From assembly GCA_031262635.1 (NCBI GenBank), contig JAISHN010000041.1, forward strand, positions 1-18,823: DNA of 18,823 nt. Reading direction: 5' to 3'. This stretch comes from Holosporaceae bacterium. GTDB lineage: Bacteria; Pseudomonadota; Alphaproteobacteria; UBA3830. Below, one piece after another: positions 8,166 to 13,715 of this stretch. Position 1 is the stretch's first letter. Every line of letters begins with the position of its first letter. The notes beneath the pieces were generated by a model. That model did not search any database, was not told the origin of the DNA, and worked only from the letters and a program-made list of their open reading frames with translations. A program made the translations under genes and the position numbers.

Positions 8166-10348
8166 TTCTTTACCTCCGTCGGCAGCGGAAGAGACAAAGT
8201 TACTTTTGCTCCGCCGCGTTCGCTTGATCCAAAAGATAATTCGCCTTTATGATCCTGCGCTATTTTTTTCACTATTGATAATCCTAAACCGGTCCCCTTT
8301 GGAGTTAAAGTAAAATAAGGAGTCGCTAGAGATTCCATTTTTTCCTTAGGAAAGCCTGGACCGTTGTCTTCTACGAAGACTCTTACTTCGTTTGAAGTTC
8401 GAGTTAGAGAAATCCACGTTTTCGGATTTTCTTTTTCTGCGGCCGCCATAGCGTTGACGGAATTTTGTATTAGATTAAGCATACACTGATACAACATGCG
8501 TTCATCGGCTTTTATAGTATAATCGTTTTCTTCGTCAGGTAGAAATATTATTTCCGTTTTACAATCGGAATTTTGCATCAGGAAAACGGCCTGTCGGCAT
8601 ATTTCTCGCAAATCGCATTCTTTTAAATTAGGCTCCGGCAATCTCGCGAAAAAATTAAACTCGTCGATCAATCTTTTTATATTGCCGACCTGTCTTATTA
8701 TCACGTCGATTAATCCCGAAAAAGTGTCGTTATCTGTTGTGATTTGCGGAAGATATTTGCGTTTTATTCTTTCCGCGGACAGCTGAATCGGGGTTAAAGG
8801 ATTCTTTATTTCATGGGCGACTCTTCTAGCGATCTCCGACCACGCGGCTTTTTTTTGAGCCATAATCATATTGGTTAAGTCGTTGAAGGTAATAACGAAT
8901 CTGCCGTCGTTTGGCGACGCGATATTTTCAATTTTTATCGAAAACAGCGAAACGTTCGAGCCTTTTTTAAATTGAATCTCCTGCGGAACGGAAGAAATCT
9001 CCTTTTGCTTTAACATTTCCGCCGCTTCGGGGAAAATATTGCCGATATGCTCTCCGAAAATGATTTTTTCGCCGAGAAGTTTTTCGGCGGCGGCGTTCCA
9101 TATATATATTGCGTTGCTGTCCACGCCTATTACGCCGGACGAAACGCCCGCTAAAACGCTTCCGGTAAATTTTATCCTTTCGTCGAGTTCTTTATTAATT
9201 TCAAGAAGATCTTCGCGTTGTTCGTCGACTCGTTCCACCATATGGTTAAACGTTCTGCTAAGCAGCGCGATTTCCTCGTATTCTCCGTCCTCTTTCGCTC
9301 GCGCTTTCATATTGCCGTTGATAATGTCTTCCGACACGTCGATGAGATTGCCTATCGGTTTTACAATTCGCCACGAATAGGCGAGAGCTACGGCGATTGA
9401 CGCGATTAAAAGCAAAATTCCGACGGCCAAGAATATAATTATAAACGCGACTTCCATTAAACCGCGATCTTTAAGCATCTTTAAAAATTCTTCGTATGCG
9501 GTTCTCGCGTTGTTCGCCTGCGACAATATATTTGAATCGACGTTTTTTTCGACGATCAAGTACATATATTCGTCCGCATTTCTAAAACACGCCGCGGTTA
9601 TTATGCTTTTTTCTTCCGACGAACTTGCGTCTAGAACGACTCCTTTGTTGTCGGAAGTTCTCGTCGCTTCTATATTTTTATAGCCGACGTTTAAAAAATG
9701 AAGCGAGACGCTATATTTCGAATGAGCTATTACGCGAAAATTTGAATCTAAAAGAATAGCGGCGTCTATGTTTTTTAATCCGCACAAGTCGTCTAACAAG
9801 AAGCTGATTCTTTTGGAAAATTGCTCGTCGTCTAAATTTGAGTATATGTTTTCAACGTGATACTCCAACGCCTTAGATATGGCGACGCAGTCGTTTAACG
9901 CGTTTCGCTTGTGTTCGGCTAAATATAGCTCCGCGACGTTTAACGACTCTCGAAGCGTCGTTCTGTTGCGTTCGTTAAACCATGACTCTATGCCGTTGTG
10001 AAAAAAGAACGTCGAAAAAACGCACATCATTACGGACGGAATTATGGACAGCAGCGAGAACGTATATATCAGCCGAAGCGTCAGTCTAGAGCCTTTGCTT
10101 CGCCTTTCAGCCCACAATTCCAGGAGCCTATTGCCGCTTAATAAAAACAAGATAAGAATGCAAACGACGTCGAGGTAAAGAGTAGTAATTAAAGCCGTCG
10201 AAGCGCCGTTATACGAATCCGCTCTTGAAAATAGCAAATACGTAGCCCCGCACGAAACCGCGGATAGAATGAAAAACAACCGCGTTAAGAAATTCCGCGC
10301 TTTTGGTCTTTTAAAGAAAGCGAGCGCTCTTTTAAAGAAACTAAATAT
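8162..10348 (-). CDS. ntrY: NtrY-type membrane sensor histidine kinase
   Basis: Membrane kinase paired with NtrX. Numbering from the ATA at 10348 (728 residues): a basic cytoplasmic N terminus, three N-terminal membrane segments (about 24-40, 50-70, 92-116), an extracytoplasmic sensor region to about 297, a fourth membrane segment (298-326), HAMP (about 326-378), PAS (about 390-500), HisKA with RRVAHEIKNPLTP (phospho-His512), and HATPase with NLIQNSVNAM, DNGPGFP (661-667) and GTGLGLSIV. The conventional start would be TTG at 10279, but it has no Shine-Dalgarno and drops the basic segment before membrane segment 1. The reading frame stays open upstream to ATA at 10348, 5 bases below GGGAGG. 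The gene overlaps the fis-like stop by 8 bases and the ntrX start by 4. Confidence 0.9.
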   Translation of the reverse strand: MFSFFKRALAFFKRPKARNFLTRLFFILSAVSCGATYLLFSRADSYNGASTALITTLYLDVVCILILFLLSGNRLLELWAERRSKGSRLTLRLIYTFSLLSIIPSVMMCVFSTFFFHNGIESWFNERNRTTLRESLNVAELYLAEHKRNALNDCVAISKALEYHVENIYSNLDDEQFSKRISFLLDDLCGLKNIDAAILLDSNFRVIAHSKYSVSLHFLNVGYKNIEATRTSDNKGVVLDASSSEEKSIITAACFRNADEYMYLIVEKNVDSNILSQANNARTAYEEFLKMLKDRGLMEVAFIIIFLAVGILLLIASIAVALAYSWRIVKPIGNLIDVSEDIINGNMKARAKEDGEYEEIALLSRTFNHMVERVDEQREDLLEINKELDERIKFTGSVLAGVSSGVIGVDSNAIYIWNAAAEKLLGEKIIFGEHIGNIFPEAAEMLKQKEISSVPQEIQFKKGSNVSLFSIKIENIASPNDGRFVITFNDLTNMIMAQKKAAWSEIARRVAHEIKNPLTPIQLSAERIKRKYLPQITTDNDTFSGLIDVIIRQVGNIKRLIDEFNFFARLPEPNLKECDLREICRQAVFLMQNSDCKTEIIFLPDEENDYTIKADERMLYQCMLNLIQNSVNAMAAAEKENPKTWISLTRTSNEVRVFVEDNGPGFPKEKMESLATPYFTLTPKGTGLGLSIVKKIAQDHKGELSFGSSERGGAKVTLSLPLPTEVKK

Positions 10349-10601
10349 CGTTTCCTCCCAGATTAGTTATTTTCTTTCGCAGCGTGCCGCGGTTTATTCC
10401 AAGCATTTTAGCCGCTTTGAGCTGATTTCCCTTCGAACGTTTGATCGTCGTATCGAATAAAGCCCGCTCGACCTCCGTCAAAACGCGGCGATACAATCCT
10501 GGAGGAATCTCGCCGCCTTTGTGCATGTCAAAATACTCCTCCAATCGTTTTTCAATCATTTTTGAAAAACCGACTTCCGAATTTTCCGTAGAATCAAGCA
10601 T
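10341..10601 (-). CDS. Stand-alone Fis-like / NtrC C-terminal DNA-binding protein
   Basis: An 86-residue protein consisting only of the DNA-binding tail of an NtrC-type regulator. The first half (EKRLEEYFDMHKGGEIPPGL, about 17-36, then YRRVLTEVERALFD) matches what precedes the helix-turn-helix in alphaproteobacterial NtrC. The second half, GNQLKAAKMLGINRGTLRKK (58-77), is the recognition motif shared by NtrC and Fis; the INRGTLRKK form is the one in E. coli Fis. No receiver or AAA+ domain is attached. Start ATG at 10601 with AAGGAAG upstream, 18 bases after the dusB stop. It lies where ntrB-ntrC would be expected, between dusB and ntrY. It probably binds DNA as a dimer; whether it acts as a nucleoid protein like Fis or as a regulator of old NtrC sites is open. 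Confidence 0.82.
   Translation of the reverse strand: MLDSTENSEVGFSKMIEKRLEEYFDMHKGGEIPPGLYRRVLTEVERALFDTTIKRSKGNQLKAAKMLGINRGTLRKKITNLGGNDI
10354..10359 (-). promoter_or_regulatory. Strong Shine-Dalgarno inside the fis-like gene, deciding the ntrY start
   Basis: GGGAGG on the minus strand lies in the last codons of the fis-like gene. It is 5 bases before an ATA codon that opens the ntrY frame 23 codons upstream of the first standard start codon (TTG, 10279). No ATG, GTG or TTG of that frame lies between the upstream in-frame stop (10369-10367) and 10279. Confidence 0.55.
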
Positions 10602-10619
10602 AGCTTCCTTTTCGCAGGC

Positions 10620-11597
10620 TTATAAAATAGCCTTAAAACGCCCTTTATAAAAGTCTTCGACGCAGTTTTTTATGAACGAAACGTCTTCCGCTCGGTTTAT
10701 CGTTTCCCTAAAACTTGAAGCTCCGCTTAACCCGCCGCTATAATAGCAAAAATGCTTTCTAAATAGTTTAATCCCGCGATTTTCGCCGTAAAAATTCATA
10801 ACGGCTTCAAAATGGTTCATGATTATTTGAAATTGCTCCTCAAGAGACGGCGAAGGAACAATTTCGCCGCTTTCTAGAAATTTCATAATCTGATTCAATA
10901 TCCACGGTTTTCCAAGCGCCTCTCGTCCGATCATTACTCCGTCCGCTCGCGATTCCGTCAAAGCCTGCGCCGCGTCCTCTCCAGATTTTATGTCGCCGTT
11001 GCAGAGATAGGGGATTTTTATAGCGTCTTTTAATTCTGCGATCGCCGTCCAGTCGGCCTTTCCGCTATACATCTGCGCGCGAGTTCTGCAATGAATCGCC
11101 AGCGCTTGCGCGCCGACTTCTTCAAACTTTTTCGCAAGCGATAAAAAATTGATATGTTGAGCGTCCCACCCGAGCCGCATTTTTACCGTAACCGGAATTT
11201 TTACGGCTTTCGCTACGGATTCCGCTATTTCTACGGCGAGCTTTTCATTTTTCATCAAAGCCGAGCCGGATTCGTTTGAAACTATTTTGCGAGCGGGACA
11301 TCCCATGTTTACGTCGATTGCGTCCGCTCCGAAACTCTCGGCGATCCTTGCCGATTCGGCCATATTTTTGGGATCCGCTCCCATAATCTGGACGACTTGC
11401 CAGAGATTTCCGTCTTTGCTTTCAAGCCGCTTTCGCGTTTTCTCGCTATTTCTCACCAACGCCTCGCTCGCCGCCATTTCAGACGTTGTCGCCGTCGCTC
11501 CGAAACTTGCGACGAGATCGCGAAACGGAGCGTCCGTAACTCCGGCCATGGGAGCGAGAAAAACGGCGTTTTTATAAAGCGACTCTATTTTTGTCAT
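10620..11597 (-). CDS. dusB: tRNA-dihydrouridine synthase B
   Basis: An FMN/NADPH enzyme reducing uridines in the tRNA D-loop; called nifR3 in alphaproteobacteria. 325 residues, normal length. Visible: the flavin-binding N terminus FLAPMAGVTDAPFRDL (13-28), the catalytic cysteine in DVNMGCPARKI (C100), VTVKMRLGWD (K139), IHCRTRAQMYSGKADW (about 168-183) and the phosphate-binding VMIGREALGKPWI. Start ATG at 11597 with GAGG upstream. It heads the dusB-fis-like-ntrY-ntrX unit and is divergent from ruvC. The dusB-first arrangement matches both the alphaproteobacterial nifR3-ntrBC-ntrYX order and the gammaproteobacterial dusB-fis operon. Confidence 0.94.
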   Translation of the reverse strand: MTKIESLYKNAVFLAPMAGVTDAPFRDLVASFGATATTSEMAASEALVRNSEKTRKRLESKDGNLWQVVQIMGADPKNMAESARIAESFGADAIDVNMGCPARKIVSNESGSALMKNEKLAVEIAESVAKAVKIPVTVKMRLGWDAQHINFLSLAKKFEEVGAQALAIHCRTRAQMYSGKADWTAIAELKDAIKIPYLCNGDIKSGEDAAQALTESRADGVMIGREALGKPWILNQIMKFLESGEIVPSPSLEEQFQIIMNHFEAVMNFYGENRGIKLFRKHFCYYSGGLSGASSFRETINRAEDVSFIKNCVEDFYKGRFKAIL

Positions 11598-11621
11598 TCG
11601 TCGACCTCGGTTTGATCGCTA

Positions 11622-11650
11622 AATTTATCTTTGCGACTGCGAAACGACAA
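11622..11650 (-). promoter_or_regulatory. Candidate promoter for dusB-fis-like-ntrY-ntrX
   Basis: On the minus strand TTGTCG (4 of 6) at 11650-11645, a 17-base spacer, and TAAATT (4 of 6) at 11627-11622, about 25 bases before the dusB ATG. Matches are moderate; position in the short divergent gap supports it. Confidence 0.35.
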
Positions 11651-11659
11651 GAGGAGCGT

Positions 11660-11688
11660 TTGTCTTTGCCGACGACCTATGATATAGC
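11660..11688 (+). promoter_or_regulatory. Candidate promoter for ruvC-ruvA
   Basis: TTGTCT (4 of 6) at 11660-11665, a 17-base spacer, and TATAGC (4 of 6) at 11683-11688, about 24 bases before the ruvC TTG. The -35 lies back to back with the dusB candidate, 9 bases between them. Moderate matches only. Confidence 0.35.
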
Positions 11689-11711
11689 TCGTTCTATAAA
11701 AGGAAGCGACG

Positions 11712-12197
11712 TTGTCTAGAATTTTAGGAATCGATCCAGGATTGCATATCACCGGTTGGGGAGTAATAGATTACGACGGATTTTATTTGAAACACGTCGC
11801 TCACGGAACGATCGCGTCGTCGCCTTCGGAGAATATCGCCTCGCGACTTGGGCGAATTTTCAAAGAATTATCGGACGTAGTCGAACGTTATTCGCCGGAA
11901 GAAGCGGGGATAGAGGAAGTTTTCGTCAATTCAAACTCTTTTTCGTCGCTAAAATTAGGAATGGCTCGCGGAGCGGCGATCTGTTGTCTCGGCGTTTTAG
12001 GACTAAAAGTTTGCGAATACGCTCCAAATAAGATAAAAAAGTCGGTGGTAGGGACGGGACGCGCGACTAAGGATCAAGTGTCGGTAATGGTTCAAAAATT
12101 GTTAAATTGCGGCGACGTGAAGCTCGACGCGGCGGACGCTCTAGCGATCGCGATTTGCGACGCGCACCACAAAACGTTTTACACGGCGGCGGGATGA
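11712..12197 (+). CDS. ruvC: Holliday junction resolvase RuvC
   Basis: A dimeric endonuclease that cuts Holliday junctions in recombination and fork repair. 161 residues, normal length. The four acidic catalytic positions are in place: D8 in GIDPG, E68 in AGIEEVFVN, and D139 and D142 in LDAADALAIAICDAHH. GRATKDQVSVMV (about 116-127) is also typical. The start is the TTG at 11712, preceded by AAGGAAG at good spacing and giving the standard SRILGIDPG N terminus. It overlaps ruvA by 4 bases (ATGA), so the two are almost certainly translationally coupled. Confidence 0.95.
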   Translation: MSRILGIDPGLHITGWGVIDYDGFYLKHVAHGTIASSPSENIASRLGRIFKELSDVVERYSPEEAGIEEVFVNSNSFSSLKLGMARGAAICCLGVLGLKVCEYAPNKIKKSVVGTGRATKDQVSVMVQKLLNCGDVKLDAADALAIAICDAHHKTFYTAAG

Positions 12198-12796
12198 TAT
12201 CGTATTTAAAAGGAACAGTCGCGGCGATCGCGGAAAATTCAATCGTCGTCGACGTGAACGGCGTGGGATATTCCGCGATTTGCTCCGCGCGAACGTTGAA
12301 CGAAGCTCGCGAGAATTCCGAGGCAATCCAAATTTTCACCGTATTAAACGTTAGAGAAGACGCGTGGACGTTGTACGGTTTTATCTCCGAACGAGAGCGA
12401 TTTTGGTTCAACATTCTAACGTCGGTGCAAGGAGTCGGAGGAAAAGTCGCGATCGCAATTTTGTCCGCCCTTTCAGACGAAGACATATACAACGCCTTTC
12501 TAACGTCCGATAAGGATACGTTCACGAGAGCGGACGGGGTCGGAGCAAAGCTTGCGACTCGCATAATTACGGAGCTGAAAGATAAAATCGTTGGAAAAAT
12601 CGAAGCTATCGACGGCGCCGCTCCGCTCGCAATTTCAAAATCCGGCGTTGTGAACGACGTTATCTCTGCGCTTTCAAATCTCGGATACCAAAAAGCCGAC
12701 GTTCTACGAGCGATATCTTCTGTCAAGACAGACTCAGAAGAGAGCTTCGACGCTCTGCTAAAGCAAACGCTAAGCAAGCTGTCGTCTGGAATTTGA
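12194..12796 (+). CDS. ruvA: Holliday junction DNA helicase subunit RuvA
   Basis: RuvA binds the four-way junction and loads the RuvB motor. 200 residues against about 203 in E. coli. Domain I starts MISYLKGTVA, with VDVNGVGY (about 20-27). Domain II has two helix-hairpin-helix motifs, SVQGVGGKVAI (about 77-87) and ADGVGAKLATRII (about 113-125). Domain III (about 150-200, VNDVISALSNLGY) is the RuvB-contacting part. Start ATG at 12194 overlaps the ruvC stop. RuvB, which commonly follows, is absent; the next 919 bases are non-coding repeats and then the convergent nrdD. Confidence 0.95.
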   Translation: MISYLKGTVAAIAENSIVVDVNGVGYSAICSARTLNEARENSEAIQIFTVLNVREDAWTLYGFISERERFWFNILTSVQGVGGKVAIAILSALSDEDIYNAFLTSDKDTFTRADGVGAKLATRIITELKDKIVGKIEAIDGAAPLAISKSGVVNDVISALSNLGYQKADVLRAISSVKTDSEESFDALLKQTLSKLSSGI

Positions 12797-12992
12797 GGCC
12801 GCGCTTAAACTCGCTCTGAAAACTTACTTATCGCTCCATATAGCTTTTTCCTACAGTTCGGCGCAAAAACTATGCGATATTTGCGATTGTAGAAGTCAAC
12901 TAATTCGTTACATTTTTTGGGACATTATTAGGCTGCGTTAGGAAGAATTTTGTTTGTCGTCCCTTTCCGTTATCCTTGCCTCTGTTTCTCTT

Positions 12993-13076
12993 GTCATTCT
13001 GAGCAAAGCGAAGGATCCAGACGGCGAAGACGCGGGGAAAATCTCGCATGGATTCTTCGCTACGCTCCAGGATGAC
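12993..13076. repeat. Palindromic repeat, GTCATYCT...GGATCC family, copy 1
   Basis: Left arm 12993-13020 (GTCATTCTGAGCAAAGCGAA then GGATCCAG) and right arm 13049-13076 (TGGATTCTTCGCTACGCTCC then AGGATGAC) are imperfect inverted copies around a 28-base centre. Same family as 13340-13429 and 13582-13670. Confidence 0.75.
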
Positions 13077-13094
13077 GGAAGAGGAAGGAATGCT

Positions 13095-13131
13095 CCCCTC
13101 ACCCCAACCCTCTCCCGCAAGGGGAGAGGGG
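13095..13131 (+). repeat. CCCTCTCCCGCAAGGGGAGAGGG repeat, copy 1
   Basis: A 37-base unit whose core CCCTCTCCC (13108-13116) pairs perfectly with GGGAGAGGG (13122-13130) across a GCAAG loop. Copy 2, in reverse orientation, is at 13221-13257. This repeat type is widespread in bacterial genomes. Confidence 0.8.
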
Positions 13132-13220
13132 AAATACGGTAATTCGTCGAGGCTACGAGACTTTAAAAGCCAAAAGAACAATTCTCTTTTCTTTATTGTG
13201 ATGTAAACCCGATGCTGCGC

Positions 13221-13257
13221 TCCCTCTCCCCTTGCGGGAGAGGGCTGGGGTGAGGGG
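13221..13257 (-). repeat. CCCTCTCCCGCAAGGGGAGAGGG repeat, copy 2 (inverted)
   Basis: The reverse complement of the unit at 13095-13131 with only two differences over 37 bases. The two copies therefore flank an 89-base segment as a near-perfect long inverted repeat and could fold together as well as singly. Confidence 0.8.
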
Positions 13258-13339
13258 TTGGCGCTTGCTCCATCCCATTGTTTTAGCAAGAGACCCGATA
13301 GCGACGCGCGCGTCCAACATCGCTGAAAGACGACTCTCT

Positions 13340-13429
13340 CTCGTCATCCTTGCGAGCATGGCGAAGCGAGGATCCAGAAAACGCTAAGGTTTCACTGGAT
13401 CCTCAGGCTTTCAGCCCAAGGATGACGAG
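13340..13429. repeat. Palindromic repeat, GTCATYCT...GGATCC family, copy 2
   Basis: Left arm 13340-13377 (CTCGTCATCCTTG ... GAGGATCCAG) and right arm 13395-13429 (CTGGATCCTC ... CAAGGATGACGAG) pair well at both ends with a mismatched middle; the spacer is 17 bases. Confidence 0.75.
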
Positions 13430-13473
13430 AAGAAAAAACAACAACGACGTTTCATCTCTATCGTCGACACGAA

Positions 13474-13528
13474 TTTTAGGGGCAAATAATCATTCGCCCT
13501 TGTTTGGCGAGCTACCCTGCCCCTAAAA
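13474..13528. repeat. Stem-loop repeat, AATAATCATTCGCCC type, with 11-bp perfect stem
   Basis: TTTTAGGGGCA (13474-13484) and TGCCCCTAAAA (13518-13528) pair perfectly. The loop contains AATAATCATTCGCCCTT, identical to a stretch of the 2642-2669 element. A shorter relative, GTAGGGGC-AGCC-CGCCCTTAC, follows at 13550-13570. Confidence 0.7.
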
Positions 13529-13581
13529 AGAAAGAGCGCTACGGATAATGTAGGGGCAGCCCGCCCTTACGCTTTCCTTCC

Positions 13582-13670
13582 GTCATCCTCGAGGCCGCTT
13601 GCGGCCGAAGGATCCATACGATTTTCTTGCGTCTCCACCGCTCGGATCCTTCGCTTCGCTCGAGGATGAC
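13582..13670. repeat. Palindromic repeat, GTCATYCT...GGATCC family, copy 3
   Basis: Left arm 13582-13615 (GTCATCCTCGAG ... CGAAGGATCC) holds an internal GGCCGC-TT-GCGGCC hairpin. Right arm 13644-13670 (GGATCCTTCG ... CTCGAGGATGAC) closes the element. It ends 46 bases beyond the nrdD stop. Confidence 0.75.
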
Positions 13671-13715
13671 AAGAAAAAGCCCCGCTCCGCGAATTAGCCC
13701 TTTCTTTCTATCGCC

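Larger units (their letters stand above)
12797..13715. other. Non-coding convergent gap rich in palindromic repeats
   Basis: Between the 3' ends of ruvA and nrdD. The first 195 bases (12797-12992) show nothing I recognise. From 12993 to 13670 it is a mosaic of at least seven copies from three dispersed-repeat families, listed separately. Open frames here translate to the low-complexity peptides these repeats always give (LTPTLSRKGRG, ILRFAQNDK, SKAKDP) and are not genes. No tRNA, rRNA or clear intrinsic terminator was seen. Confidence 0.85.

Noticed and set aside
12900..13359. Long open frames on the minus strand across the repeat block
   Set aside because: Their translations are the stock peptides of dispersed repeats (LTPALSRKGRG, ILRFAQNDK); they have no ribosome site or family resemblance and lie fully in the repeat mosaic.
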